Both the position numbers and the translations under genes were made by a program. The notes below the pieces were generated by a model, which was not told where the DNA came from, made no database searches, and saw nothing but the letters and a program-made list of their open reading frames with translations. 64,000 nucleotides of DNA from Sialis fuliginosa (taxonomy: Eukaryota > Arthropoda > Insecta > Megaloptera > Sialidae): positions 5,520,501-5,584,500 of the forward strand of contig OY540819.1 in assembly GCA_961205875.1 (NCBI GenBank). The letters run 5' to 3'. Below, piece after piece: positions 1 to 12,961 of the stretch; positions within the stretch are counted from its first letter, which is position 1; each line of letters begins with the position of its first letter.

Positions 1-2
1 TA

Positions 3-3000
3 AAATCAAAATACGATAATCTAAAAATGAAATTCAGTAATAAAAACTCTGACATTCAACATCTTACACAAGAAAATGAAAAAGTATGTTTATAATTATA
101 AATTATAAATTCAAATATAATCCAATTTTATGTATTACATCTTAATATAGCTTTTACAAGAAGTAAACCAACTTGAACGTGATAAAACTGAATTACAACA
201 TGAACTGCAATCAGCTCATCATGATAGTAGTAGCGATAATGGTTCAGATCGAGATCGTAGACATTACGAAGAAGTTACTGAAGCAATTCGTATAAAAAAT
301 AAACAGATTTCGCAATTAATAACAGATGCAGAGGTGAAAATATTTAAATTTACTTTTAACGCTTCTATTTATTTTGACTAATCTTTTTAGACTTCTGAGA
401 AAGACAATAAAATCTTAAGAGAAAAAGTTACAATGTTACGAGATGATCTATCTGACGCAACTCAAAAAATTGTGCTGTTAACTGATGAAATATCTACTTT
501 GCGTGATACATTTCAAATACAATTAAGTATAAAATATAAAATTTCAAGTTATATTATACATTTATTAATTAATATTATTTCACAGAAAACTCCGATTTAT
601 TAGAGGAAAAAAATACAACCTTACAGATACAAATCGATCAATTAATTAAAGAAAAAGAACAACAGAACACAGAAATTGATCAATTTAGTGTTGCCCTCGA
701 TAAAAGAGTAGAAGAATGGAAGGTTAGTATATTAAATTATTAATTGAATAATTAATAATTGATCAGACAGCAGAAATACTAAAAAAAATCATTACTTTAG
801 AATATAATTGATGAAAAGAATAAAGAAACTGAAGATTGGAAAACACAGTATGAGAATATAAAATCACAGATGAAAATTATTGAGGCAAATTATAATCAAA
901 ATCAAATAGTGTCGTTGATGAAAACAGTTGAAGATAATGAAAACACTATCGAAGAGTTGCAAAAACAGTTAACAGAAGCGACAACTGAAATGAACGAAAT
1001 TATAACCGTTATGGAACAATTAAAGAAAGAACAAGATAAACAATCAGCAAAAATTGAAGATACCGATATTGTAAAACAGTTGCAGTTCGATTTAAAAAAT
1101 TCAAATGAATATAATCAGGAATTGGAAAGTAGAGTTAAATTTGCTGAAGAGGATTCTAGAACTAAATCTGAAGAAGTCAGTTTTGTGTTTATAAAAATAT
1201 ATACAAACGTTTTAATGATTGATTTTTAGGTGGCAGATTTATTGGCGAGAATTAAAAAATATGAAGAAGGACAATACGGTTTGAAAGAAGCAATTACACA
1301 AGTGAAAGATCTTGAAAAACAAATTAAAATTCGTGAAGATCAAATTGAAAAATTGGTGCAAAAAATTAATACATCACAGACAAAACTTGAAAATTATGAG
1401 TTAGAAAATATCGCTTTAAAGTAAATACATTTTTAATAATTTAAAATAATTACATAATCATTTAATTTAATTTATTTCAGAGACAAGATGGGTCTATCTG
1501 CAGACACCATAATTCCAGTAGAAGGTGTCGTTTATAAACAAAACAAACTAATGAAACGCATTCAAAAACTACAAAATCAATTAGAAAAAATGGAAGAAGA
1601 AAAAGTTGAAAACAGATTAGATAATCACAAACTCAGTCAAGTCGTTAAAAACCTATCAGCTCAAATTACAAAACTAGGTGATGAACCTGATTTAAAAGTA
1701 GACGACTTAATGATTCCAATTGAACACAAGAAAACAGAGAATGGAAAAGTGAATGAAAAGTACAAATCACAGTACCTTGAAACAGAGGAAAGATTACAAG
1801 AAGCAATCGTAGAAAATGAGGCCTTACGAAAAGGACTGCATGAAATTTTAAATAGTATTCATGAACACGATAGTAAGATTTTAATATTAAATTATTTATA
1901 TTGGATGAAAATATATTTTTTTATTTTACAGAAGATTCTGAGCTATCTATAAAATCAGTAACATTAGAACGCCTTTTAAAAGCTTTAGACATTCGTCATG
2001 TATCTGGTTGGTACCATCCAGCGATGCGTTTGCAAGCAGAACTGATATCTCTACAAGGAACTAATTCAGAATTGCGGGAACAGTTGCGAATGTCAAAGTA
2101 TGTTATAGAAATTGTAAATTAATTAAATTTTGATTATTTTTTATTCATTTCAGACAAGAGACACAACAGAGTTTAGAAAAACTACAAACATTGCAAGTAG
2201 AAATAGAAAAGCAACGACAAACTATTGAAATGAGAAAAAAATCTGATTTAGATGATCGTAAAATAAATGAAGAAGATGTAGTCGATTCAGATAATCCAGA
2301 AGTTATTTCTAATCTTAATACGCATTTATTAAAAGTAGTAAATGTAAGTTAAAAATCGGTATTTGTTAAGAATATTTAATAATTTTAATTATTGTATTTT
2401 ATAGGAGCATCAAATACAAGAAGAGCAAAATAAAAAGTTAAAAGAAAATTTAAAAAATTATAGAACACAATTGAATTCTCTCAAAAAACAATTAGATTTA
2501 GTTTACAAGAATTACGATGATGAAAAGTCTAAATGGAAATCAGAAATAGAAAACTTGAATGAGCAAAATATGAAACTAAAGGAAACAGCTGAAGTTTTTG
2601 AATCCCAATTGAATGAGATTAGGGATTATTGGAATGTTATTGAAAAAGGTGGAGGTGAGGCAGAGAAAAATTACGTAGACCTTGGTAAAAGGTGTACAGA
2701 AATTGTTTCAGAAAATGTCCAATTACACAGAAAATGTCTTTTCATGGAATATAATGAAACAAAACAAGATTCTGATCTTAAAAAGGTAAAACAAGATATG
2801 TTAAATATGGAAGTATCTTTAAGAAAGAAATTAGAAAACTCAAAAAAGACAGAAAGACAGCTATCAGAAAAAATAGATGAATTAGAAAAGAAATATAAAA
2901 ACTATATTTCAATAGCAGAATATCATTCATTGAAGAAAGAATTTGATGATGTTTCTTTGAAATATAAAAATGCAATTGAAGCTGTAAATATCAGGAAAAA

Positions 3001-6000
3001 CTATACACAACAAAATATCGAAATCTTAGAAGTAAAATGTAAAAATCTAACTGACGATAAAAACACATTTATGGAGAAATTTAATTCTGCACAAGCTCAA
3101 CTCTTAGTTCTGCAAGGAAAAATAATGTCAGTAGAAAACAAAGATATCAATATTAATGAAAAAATAGCTAAACAATTAGCTGATTCTGAGTTACATCGTA
3201 CATCTGAATCTCAACGTGCAGATCATTTAGAAAACCTTTACAAGGTTGTTCAAGATCAGATCAAACGATCAGAAGAACAGAGAACTGAAGTTATCACACA
3301 AAATAATTTTCTCCGAAATAAAAACTTAGAGTTGCAGAAATCGTTATGTAATTTAGAAGACACAATATTTAATTCGGTTAAAAAAGATATTTATAATGAA
3401 GTAATATTACGGAATGATCAATTAGAAACAAAATTGAATATAGTCACAAATGAAAATGATGAAATAAAGCAGAAATATTCTATGCTTAAAAAAGAAATGC
3501 GGTCGTACAGATTATGGAAACATATTAATCAAAATGAAATGCTCAGTTTAAAACATCAGATAGTAGATTTGCAAGCAGTTACCGATGATAAGGCATTGAT
3601 TGCAAGATTGAGTACAGAAGTAGTTTACGCTAGAGTACAAGAAGCAGATTATAAAAATAAAGCCGAACTTTTAGAAGAAGATTTAAATAACATGACATCT
3701 TTAATCGAACAGAAAAAAGTTATTTATGAAAATAAAGAACAGAAGTTAATGAATGATTATGAAGACTTGATGGAAAAATACAGGTAAATACATTTTTTTT
3801 TGTAATATTTTTGTGTAATTTTGATGTTACTTATTTATTTAAACAGGAATTTAGAAAATATATTGAACATGTTGCGCCATCGTTATTATGGATTTTCTCC
3901 CTTATCGTCTATAGAACATCTTTTTAATATTATAAATGAAGAAACAGTTGCATCTCAGAAGATTTTAACAAAAATGAAAAACTTGGAAAACATAGAAAAT
4001 GATCTTAATATTATAAAAGAAGAATTCCTGATGAAAGAAAAACACATTGATGAGCTGAAAAATATGTTAGAAAATAATGAGAAAAAAGATATGTGTACTA
4101 AAATTATGCAATGGTATCGTGATAGGGATGAAATAAAATTAAAAGTAATTGTATATTTTATTCACAAATATTTATACATATCTAATCGCTAATACTTTTA
4201 GGAGCTTCGTACTCGTCGTCAAATTGAATTTAAAGATCAGCAACTGCAACAAGCTTTCATGACACTGAAAAAACAAGAAAACATTATATTAGAATTCGAA
4301 ACAGAGTTATTAAAAAGTAATAATATGTTCATTGATCAAAAAAGTCCCCAACTTTCACCAACAGTTCCTCAAAAACTTCCAGAACAGATATTATCTCCAA
4401 CTCCCACCGATAGAAAAGTTTCAAATTTGAAATCGGCAGAAGTACAAACTCATAGATATGAGACAAAAGTAGAAAGTACAAATACTTCTATTGATGTGAC
4501 AGATTATAATCAAGAAATAAATAAATTGGAAACAAATCTGTCACAAAAAATATTGCAACTTAATGAATATGAAACAAAAGTTATTGAATTGGAAAAGATT
4601 AATTCAATGTTGAAGAAGGAGTTGGTACAAAAGCAAGAGGAATTACTAAACGTACAGACAAATACGATGACTAGCTCGAATGATAATGCAGAACAAATTA
4701 AATCTATGAAGGTACAGTATTGAATAATTTAATAACTAGCTATTGTTTATGTTGTATTTTATCTAGGCTGTTATCATTGATCTACAAAAAATCATCACCC
4801 AAAAAGAAGATGCAATAATTCGATTCCAAAATTTATTAAAAGAAGAAAAAGATGAACACAGTAGAGCTGCTGAAAGATTTCAAACAGAAATTCAAGCACT
4901 TCAAGCTGCACTTTTAGATCAACAACAAGTAGCTGAAAAGTAACAAATCTTCAAATATATGTTATAAGTTTTTTTTTAAATGTCTTAAATATTATATAGG
5001 ATACCTCAGAAACAGTATGAAGCCATTCCTGAAGAAATATTGAGCGAATCAACAGTAAAGAATTATACACAAAAAGTACACGAACTTGAAATCCATATTG
5101 ATGAACTTCATACAGCTGTACATTCATTGAATTCACAATTATTAGCTGCTAAACAGGAAGCTAATAGATGGCGCACTTTGTCTGAAGATAGATTAAAGAC
5201 TATGGATGATTTACGAGCAAAGTAAGTATAGATATTTTCAATAAAATTGTTGCAGGATATTTATATGTGATAATATTTTTATTATAGATTAGAAGAACAG
5301 CATCGTTTAGAATTAGATTCATATAAAATTGAAAGCACTCGGTGGAAAGAAGAGGCAAATAACTTTAAGAAAGAGATGCTACAATTACAAATAAAAGTCA
5401 ATCAAGAATCGGCTAATTCATCACAAATGATCAATAAAAAAGAGATGGCAATTCAAGAACTAGAAACAAAATTAAATGAATTAGAAGTAAGTTGTTTTAT
5501 TTTTATTATAAACTTGTAGTAAGTGCATTTAAGATAGTTTTGATATATCTCTGGTACTTGGGTGACATTTTTCTTTACTGTTTACTCTTCTTGCATAATA
5601 ACGTGATATTACATGCCCTATATTTTACTCAGAAGATCATTAGGAACATGTTGGTGAAAGTTTCATCTAAATCGGTCCAGTACTTTATGAAATTAGTGTT
5701 GAATATACCGATTATATGTATTGTAAATTGTTATGTTTTAATAACAGATTGAAAATCAGCATTATTCTGAAGCAGCTTTGACCCGGTTGTCACCTCAGGT
5801 GACAGCTTTAGAGGTTGTCAAGAAACAGTTGCAAACAGATTGTGAGAACCTTAAGAAACAATTGAGTTTCTCTCTTAACAGAGAGAAATCTGCAAGAGAA
5901 GAAATAAGGAATTTGAGAGGACAGTTAATTAAAAGGTATTTTTTTATACTTTTTGATAACTGTACTCATTAATATGTATATAGTATATATAGATATATTT

Positions 6001-7922
6001 AACCACTTAAGTTACGTTTTTTAATTGTTAATTGAAGATCTTTTGTTTAATGTAGACCTGTATTATCAGCACGTAGTGATCGTTCTGTTGAAAAAATATC
6101 TCGTGACGAATTAAAGAAGAAAATATCATCACTTGAAACGGAACTTTACGAAACAAAAAAGAAACTAGAAAAAGAAATATCTATCACTGAAGCCCGTAGA
6201 GCTAAGAATGCTGAAGATCTTGCATTGTGGGATAAATTGAAAAGATGGCAACAAACGGCAGAAAAAGTTAAAGAAAAACTGAAACTTAAGTCGGACGAAT
6301 ATGAAAAATTACAACAAACTAATTCATCTTTGAAAAATGTTGTGTCAAGGCTTGAACGTGAAAAATATATTTTAGAAGGTAAATTAAAAGCAGTTAGAGG
6401 GTCGCAGTTATCATTGACTGATAACAGACTGGAAATGCTTAAGCAAGAAAACGACCAGTTAAGAATAGAGATTGAAGTTTTGAATAAAAAAATTGAAATG
6501 CAGCAACATCATTCAGGTGGTTTAGGGGCTACACTAATGGAAGAAAAACTAGAGGCTCAGGAAAGAAAGATTGCTATTTTGGAATTAGCAGCAAAGGTAA
6601 AATATAAGATTAGTGTTGTTAATTTTCAAAGAAAACTTTTATATAGGTAATTCAGTTTAGCTGATTTTTAATAGATAATATTTTGCGACCTCTCAAATTT
6701 TTAAATTAATTGATAACTTTTTAAGCTCGTTGCAATTTTTTAAAAAAAGTAGACTTTATTTTACCAATAAGTTAATTTTCATTTTTAAGGGTGGAAGTCA
6801 AGTAACAATGGAATTAGAACGGCTGCAAAATAACAACACTTTACTTCAAAAAGAAAACGTCCAACTGCAAGCAGCTAATCTTGAATTAAGTCTGGAATTA
6901 GAGAAAGTTTGCCGAGAAACTCCTAGGTTAAAAGAACAAGTCGAACATCTTGAAAAGTAATTTATACATTTTCTATCATTTTTACATTGCCTCTATAATA
7001 TATACTGTTTTAGATATGTTGCTGTTCTTAAAGCAGAAAATTCACAACATGAGACTTTAACAACAATAAGTGAGAATAGTTCGAGTAGTGTTGCGATTAA
7101 AAAGCAAGCCGATTTAGAGAAGACTGTTTATGTTTTAAGAAGAGTTATTGAGAGATTACAAAATGATAATAAAAAGTTATCCTCTGGGAAAACTGGTGAT
7201 CCTCTAGAATCTAAAGTACGTGTTTTAATTTAAAATTATTAGCTTATTAAGTTCTTTATTGCGTAAAATAAATAAAATATTTTTTTAGATCGCTACTGAA
7301 AAATTAAAATCCGAACTGTTCCGAATCAAAGACCTGTATAAAAAGAGTAACGAGAAAGCTGCGAAATTAGAACGTGAGCTAGAAAAAGCAAATAAACAAA
7401 TTAAACTTCTTGAAACCACCGAAGTTCCAGAGAAACTTGATGTTAGTGATAAAACTGTACGAGAATTGAATGAAGTCAAACGACAACTTCAAAGTAAAAA
7501 CCAGTTACTGAATAAAGTAAAACTGTTACTTCATCGAGCAGCCAATAAAGAAAAAGCCTTAGATGATCAGGTTAATTTTTGTAGATTATTTTTATTAAAT
7601 TTCATTTTTGAAACTATCGTTAATTTTTGAGGTTAACTCATTTATGAAGATTTTATTTTTTCTTTATTCATATTTTTATTTTATTCTTATAACAATTTTA
7701 TTATTTTAGTAAAACTTGAGATTGTTTACATATACAATTCATGGATGAATAGTATTTTTTTTTTAGACAAATATATCCTACTTATTTTTTGCTGTACCTA
7801 AAACAGAGTGTTTCTAAAATTATTTATTTTATTTTTAGATAAAAGCTTTAAAAAAACTTGTGCCACCTGAATCTCTTCCGGAAACTTTATCTGAAGAATC
7901 GAATCCTTCTAGTTTAATTTAA
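3..7922 (+). CDS. CEP290: CEP290-like centrosomal/ciliary transition-zone protein (3' part of gene, 21 exons)
   Basis: CEP290 is a very long coiled-coil protein that bridges microtubules and membrane in the ciliary transition zone; in insects it is expected in sperm and sensory cilia. Exons read from GT-AG sites and phase continuity: 3-83, 151-333, 391-526, 586-722, 801-1175, 1230-1420, 1481-1872, 1932-2097, 2154-2343, 2405-3783, 3847-4144, 4202-4711, 4767-4939, 5000-5221, 5288-5486, 5748-5935, 6056-6596, 6790-6956, 7014-7215, 7289-7570, 7839-7922. They give about 2,031 codons, against about 2,480 in human, so roughly the N-terminal fifth lies upstream. Nearly all of it is heptad coiled coil. 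Segments recalling vertebrate CEP290, in the same order: the LERLLKALDI...MRLQAEL block (1932-2097), DDKALIARLS (about 3585-3615), LRHRYYGFSPLS (about 3871-3906), the WDKLKRWQ block (about 6225-6250), and CRETPRLKEQVEHLEKYVAVLK across the 6956/7014 junction. The identification is firm. Individual splice sites are by eye. Confidence 0.93.
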
Positions 7923-8016
7923 ATAGATAACATTTACTTTTAGTTAATATTTATATAGTTTTTAATATTTATTAATTTATGATAATATATTTTATGGACA
8001 CATATACAAAGTACTA

Positions 8017-8022
8017 AATAAA
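8017..8022 (+). promoter_or_regulatory. Probable polyadenylation signal of the CEP290-like gene
   Basis: An AATAAA hexamer lies 95 bp after the stop codon, in A+T-rich sequence between this gene and the next start codon. If used, cleavage would fall about 15-25 bp later, leaving roughly 90-100 bp for the promoter and 5' UTR of the downstream gene. In such A+T-rich DNA the hexamer is common by chance, so position is the main support. Confidence 0.5.
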
Positions 8023-8135
8023 AAATACTACTCAAGGACATATGCTAATTGTGTAATAAATAGTGATAAGATAATATATTATATTATGGTGATTTCACAT
8101 TTAAAAAAATTTAATGGTTAAATCACAGTTTTAAA

Positions 8136-10337
8136 ATGGCTACCTCAAAATTACATATCAAAAAACTTTTTAATAAAAACATAAATATCTTAAAGTGTAT
8201 ACAAGATGGATTTAATAGAAAAGCTAGTCATTTCTCATATTTTCCAGATGAAGTTAAAACAATACAAGGTATGTTAAATGAATATTTGAATGAAAACATG
8301 AAGTTTATCTTAACCAATTTTTAGGAGAAACCACTAAAATGAATATGTTCCAGTCGATAAATAATGCATTAGATATAGCACTAAAAACAGACGAGTCAGC
8401 GATTATTTTTGGTGAAGATGTAGCTTTTGGTGGTGTTTTCCGTTGTTCGTTAGATTTACAAAGGAAGTATGGAAAAGAGCGTGTGTTTAATACTCCTCTC
8501 TGTGAACAGGGGATCGTAGGGTTTGGTATCGGTGCTGCTGCAGCAGGAGCTACAGCAGTAGCTGAAATACAATTTGCCGATTATATCTTCCCAGCATTTG
8601 ATCAAGTATGATATTTTGTAGTATGTATATTATTATGTTTCAATAAGAACGTCTTGTATGAGTTCTTAATTTATTCTCTGTGTATAGATTTTTTGTTTAT
8701 TTAGATTGTAAATGAAGCTGCAAAATTCCGTTACCGTAGCGGAGGTACATTCAACTGCGGGAGTTTGACGGTCCGTGCTCCGAGTGGCGCAGTAGGTCAC
8801 GGAGGTCTTTATCATTCCCAGAGTCCAGAAGGATATTTCGCACATACACCAGGTATAAAAGTAAGTTTACCGCAGAACTTAAATAATTTTAATATGATTA
8901 TTGTAACTACGCTTTATAAGTTGTTATTTACAATAATAAATATTCACTGCAACACTTAGGAGTGACATATAATTGCTTTGATACAGTTATGTACTTTGAT
9001 CTTTTATTAAAAATTATTTGTCCTTGAAAGATAATTGAAATTTACGAACGTTTCTTATGTCAGTCAATTGTTTAATAACTACTCTATTAAATATTAATTG
9101 GTAACGCACAATTTAAGAAATACACTGTGATCAAAAATGCGATTGTAAAATATTATTTTTCAACTATTACTAGGTACCTATAATTAATAATTTTATTAAA
9201 TTAAATATATCACCAAAATAACAATCAAAATATTCTGTATTTAACTTTTTTTAGATAGTTGTACCACGAGGTCCAATCAAAGCTAAAGGTCTCTTACTTG
9301 CGTGTATCAGGGATAAAGACCCTTGTTTATTTTTTGAGCCGAAGGCACTCTACAGAGCAGCTGTTGAAGACGTTCCTGTAAAAGATTATATTTTACCGTT
9401 AGGAAAAGCAGATGTTCTTATTGAAGGTATATTTGTATTAAAATGTGCTCAATTTACACTAGATAATTTGGTTATCTAGATGATCTAATTTCTATTTAAT
9501 TTAACAGGAGATGATGTCACATTAATCGGTTGGGGTACTCAGATTCATGTATTAAAAGAGGTTGCTCAAATGGCAAAGAATAAATTAAATATTAACTGTG
9601 AAGTTATCGACTTAGTTTCAATATTACCGTGGGATAAAGATACAGTTGTAAAGGTATTACAATTGAAGATTTAGTCCATAGAAAATAGTTATTTAATTTG
9701 ATTTTGTTTTGTTTTAGTCTGTCAAGAAAACTAGACGAGTGTTGATTGCACATGAGGCTCCTATGACTGCAGGATTTGGGGCTGAAATAGTAGCTACTAT
9801 TCAGGTAATTGTTAGATCTTAGACTTTCCTAAACAAAAGTACCAATAGTGTTGCACTATGACTCTAGGCAGAAAATAATTTAGTGCCTTCTTGTTGAGAG
9901 AGTGAAATACATTTTGTCTAAAAACGTCTTTATCAAAAATGTACATGTAACATATTTCTAATTTAGAAAATTAATAAATAATAAAATATAGCCTAAAAAT
10001 TGGCTTAAAAAATTAAAGAACAATGTCTTGCTATTGTCAGTATTTTTGTTATCAATTTGATTTGACATATTGACAACAAATAGTAATTGTTTAGGCAGTA
10101 GTAGATCTGAATAGTTAATGCGATACCTTTTGCCAATAAATCAAATTAAAATTAGAATTTTCTGTATTTGTAATAATATATTTTATTTTATTCTAGAACG
10201 AATGTTTCTTGTATTTAGAAGCCCCTGTACAGAGAGTGACTGGCTATGATACACCTTTCCCCCACATATTTGAACCATTTTATATACCAGATAAATGGCG
10301 TTGCCTACATACAGTGAGAAAAATGATCAACTATTAA
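8136..10337 (+). CDS. BCKDHB: Branched-chain 2-oxoacid dehydrogenase E1 beta subunit, mitochondrial (complete, 7 exons)
   Basis: E1 beta pairs with E1 alpha as the thiamine-diphosphate-dependent decarboxylase of the mitochondrial complex that commits valine, leucine and isoleucine to breakdown. Exons: 8136-8268, 8325-8605, 8705-8860, 9255-9426, 9508-9653, 9718-9804, 10197-10337; phases are consistent and give 371 residues (human about 392). The first 40 residues are rich in K/R/N and poor in acid, as expected of a mitochondrial targeting peptide, and this ATG is the first in frame. Visible landmarks: [13 protein letters not shown], then [16 protein letters not shown] with the glutamate that contacts thiamine diphosphate, [41 protein letters not shown], the C-terminal transketolase-type domain ([19 protein letters not shown]), and the family-typical end [17 protein letters not shown]...RKMINY. 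No key residue appears missing. The longest intron (8861-9254) and the 9805-10196 intron show no recognisable element. Confidence 0.96.
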
Positions 10338-10377
10338 TTGTTGTATTATGATGATCTGTCATTATTATGAATTTTTA

Positions 10378-10383
10378 AATAAA
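10378..10383 (+). promoter_or_regulatory. Probable polyadenylation signal of the E1 beta gene
   Basis: AATAAA lies 41 bp after the stop codon and is followed by a T/GT-rich stretch (TTGTTATTGTTGTATATGTG), the usual layout of an animal poly(A) site. The 3' UTR would therefore be very short. Confidence 0.55.
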
Positions 10384-10574
10384 TATTTGTTATTGTTGTA
10401 TATGTGCTGTTTTATTTTTGTTTTTAATTTACAGAATTTTTTGAAAAATATTCAGGATTTTTTTATAAATTAAATAAAAATGTATTCTATGAGGATTTAA
10501 AAACTTTTCAAAGTAAAAACTTTTCAGAAGGACACCTTTTAATAAAAAAATAAAAATTTCAATATGAATAAAAA

Positions 10575-10852
10575 CAGTGTCCACTTTCTGGAAAGTGCTA
10601 AGCCTAAAGTGGTCAGGAAAAATCAGGGAATTTACTGAAAATTCTGAAAAGTCAGGGAATTTATTAATTTTTTTAGAAAGTCAGGGAAAAAAAGAAAAAG
10701 GTCATTGAATTGAAAGTGTAAAAATTTCAAGTTATGACAAAAAAAAGGTCTTCAAATATTATTTCTGCACATTCTTGCTCCGGGACCCCCCGAGTCAGGG
10801 AATGTTGAATCTGTGTCAGGGAAAGTCGGGAATTTTATTTCCAAAAACCCTG
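10575..10852. mobile_element. Degenerate copy of the GGTGTCCACTTTCTGG TIR element
   Basis: It shares with the better copy at 11279-11565 the block CAGTGTCCACTTTCTGGAAAG, the AAGCCTAAAGTGGTCAGG block, many repeats of AAAGTCAGGGAA, and the internal TTTCTGCACATTCTTGC. The right end has lost the AGTGGACA segment and stops at CCAAAAACCCTG. There is no coding capacity. It sits just downstream of the E1 beta gene. Confidence 0.7.
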
Positions 10853-10913
10853 AAAAAGCTATGAAGTAAAATTACTGGCCGGTAAGTAAGATATATATTT
10901 AATTTGTTGGTAT

Positions 10914-11116
10914 AAGGGCCGTTACTATCACCGGGGCAGTGCCCCGAGCCCCCTCGAGCATAGGGTCCCCGCAGCAGCATAAAAATTGGGGTCGGTTGAG
11001 GTATCAACAAAAAAAGGTTTTCAATTTTTATTTTTATATTTTGCATATTTCCATATAGTGAGGGCCCCTCAGTCGTTTGCCGCCCCGGGGCCCCAGACCC
11101 TCTACTTACGGCCCTG
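10914..11116. mobile_element. GC-ended non-autonomous hAT-like element (GGGCCGT TIRs)
   Basis: The ends are inverted (AAGGGCCGTTACTA at left; the right end reads TACTTACGGCCCTG), and the subterminal blocks are G+C rich. The flanks GTTGGTAT (10906-10913) and GGTGGTAT (11117-11124) match at 7 of 8 positions, consistent with an 8-bp TSD. The centre carries an A-tract followed by GGTTTTCAATTTTTATTT. No protein is encoded; small open frames here are by-products. Confidence 0.7.
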
Positions 11117-11278
11117 GGTGGTATATATATTTATTTTTATTCTTAGATTCATCAGTCTAGGTATAATACTATTGTTTTAGCTGTAAAGAAAAATAAAATT
11201 CTTAGACCCATTTTATAACTTGCAGCAGATTCCTCACAACTCTAGTTATGCCACTGGGTAGATTGCATATAATATATA

Positions 11279-11565
11279 CAGGGTGTCCACTTTCTGGAAA
11301 GTCAGGGAAGCCTAAAGTGGTCAGGGAAAGTCAGGGTTTTTATTATATTAATTTTTTTTAGAAAGTCAGGGAAAAAAGTGTATAAATTTAAGTTGACGAA
11401 CAAAAGAAAGAAAAAGGTAATTGAATTGAAAGTAAGAATAAGTGTAAAATTTTCAAGTTATGACCAAAAAAAAAGTCTTCAAATTTTATTTCTGCACATT
11501 CTTGCCCCGGGGCCCCTCGAGTCAGGGAATTTTGATTTTATTTCCAAAAAACAGTGGACACCCTG
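11279..11565. mobile_element. TIR element with CAGGGTGTCCACT ends
   Basis: It begins CAGGGTGTCCACTTTCTGG and ends AGTGGACACCCTG, giving a 13-bp TIR. The inside repeats AAAGTCAGGGAA-type units and has an A-tract followed by GTCTTCAAATTTTATTTC. It is 287 bp and non-coding. No clean TSD is visible because both flanks are ATATA-rich. The end sequence is of the hAT type; classification is inference. Confidence 0.75.
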
Positions 11566-12447
11566 ATATAACATTATAATATAAACAAATGTAGAGCATC
11601 TATGCCTTTTTTCCCCAAATAATTATAATGGATAAACCCATTTTTAAAAACATAATTAATTGGTTTTGTTTATAATAAATTACAATACTATATTGCCGAT
11701 AGATTGGAATCAAAATAAAGACATACATTTTGCCTAGTTATTATTCTGAGAGCTGGTGATTATACAATTTAGTTATTTTATATGAATAGAGATAAAAAAA
11801 ACTGACAGTAATAATATAGGTATATTATACCTAAAATATCTTGAATGTCAAATTGCATCACAAAATTTATTAAGGTCGATATTTAGAAATGATTTATTAG
11901 ATATTTGTAAATTGTTAAATAATACGTGCTAATATTATCTTTTTTCCAAATATTAATTATTAAAGAATATTATACAGTTTATACATGACGTTTTGGAATC
12001 AACAAAATTATCTTAAAATAATGTTTTTGATACGGGTCTAATTTAATTAATTTGTATACTATATGATCTACTATTAAAATATCTACAACCATGGTCCATA
12101 CATCCTTTCGCGGGCTCCCGGGCCAGGATTTTTGGCAGGCCCCTTCCTGCAAAGAAACCTAAGACATTTTTTAGTCACTGCGTCGGGTTCCCAGGCTATA
12201 GCCCTGTTAGTCTCCTTCCCCCCTTCTTGTGGGGTTATGTCTACAACACTTACTATAATATACCCCTTTCATTATGTTTTTTATTGTAAAATATATATGC
12301 AGCCAGTTAATTAAATGTCACATATCTATAACCAAACAGGGTTGACTGAAGGAAGAGGCTCGGGTAATCAGGGTAGGAGACACTTACATTATCCCCAGGT
12401 TTAAATTAATAGCTTTTTCAAAAATCTATAATTTTAATAATTTTTCA

Positions 12448-12518
12448 TATCAAATACAAATCCCCTAACCATAAAAATTATTTTACAATTTTTATGGTTA
12501 GGGGATTTGTATTTGATA
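12448..12518. repeat. Perfect 32-bp inverted repeat (hairpin, 7-nt spacer)
   Basis: The left arm (12448-12479) and right arm (12487-12518) are exact reverse complements as read by eye, separated by ATTTTAC. The arms contain AATCCCCTAACCAT and its complement, so this is not simple A+T palindromy. It could be a tiny foldback element, the fused ends of a deleted transposon or a stem-loop RNA. No flanking duplication was recognised. Confidence 0.85.
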
Positions 12519-12717
12519 AATCATAACGATAGTTTTTGTCTGTTATAATTTTTCATGACTTTTTTTGTAAAATATAAAATATGAAAAATACATATAATAA
12601 TATAAACAAATATATGTCCTGACTGAGATACACGTTTAATAAATCTAAAAAAAATATTTAATTTACTCTATGTATACGTAAATATTATGGTTTCACATGA
12701 GACGAGACATGTACGTA

Positions 12718-12961
12718 TACACGGGTAGAAAAGTTGACTTGGGCCAAGAAATTCTTGTTTTTTATATAACGAAAACAATATTTTCTTAATTTAAGAATAT
12801 ACTCTTAATCCAGAAAATTGTTGTTTCCATTTAAAGAAATATTGTTGAACGAAAACAATAATATACTTGGATTAAGAATACATTCTTATATTAAGAAAAT
12901 ATTGTTTTCGATATATATAAAACAAGATTTTCTTGGCCCAAGTCACTTTTCTACCTGTGTA
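12718..12961. mobile_element. Long-TIR MITE (foldback-like, about 244 bp)
   Basis: The ends read TACACGGGTAGAAAAGT and CTTTTCTACCTGTGTA, and the complementarity continues inward through GACTTGGGCCAAGAA and the ACGAAAACAATATTTTCTTAA region. Each arm is therefore about 90 bp with a few indels. The element is flanked or terminated by TA and is non-coding. Such long-armed MITEs are usually Tc1/mariner-type, but the superfamily is not proven here. Confidence 0.75.

Noticed and set aside
2778..2975. Minus-strand frame within the CEP290-like gene
   Set aside because: Shadow of the coiled-coil exon 2405-3783; hydrophobic antisense translation only.
5492..5752. 86-codon frame between CEP290 exons
   Set aside because: Lies in the 5487-5747 intron, with good donor and acceptor; A+T-driven hydrophobic sequence.
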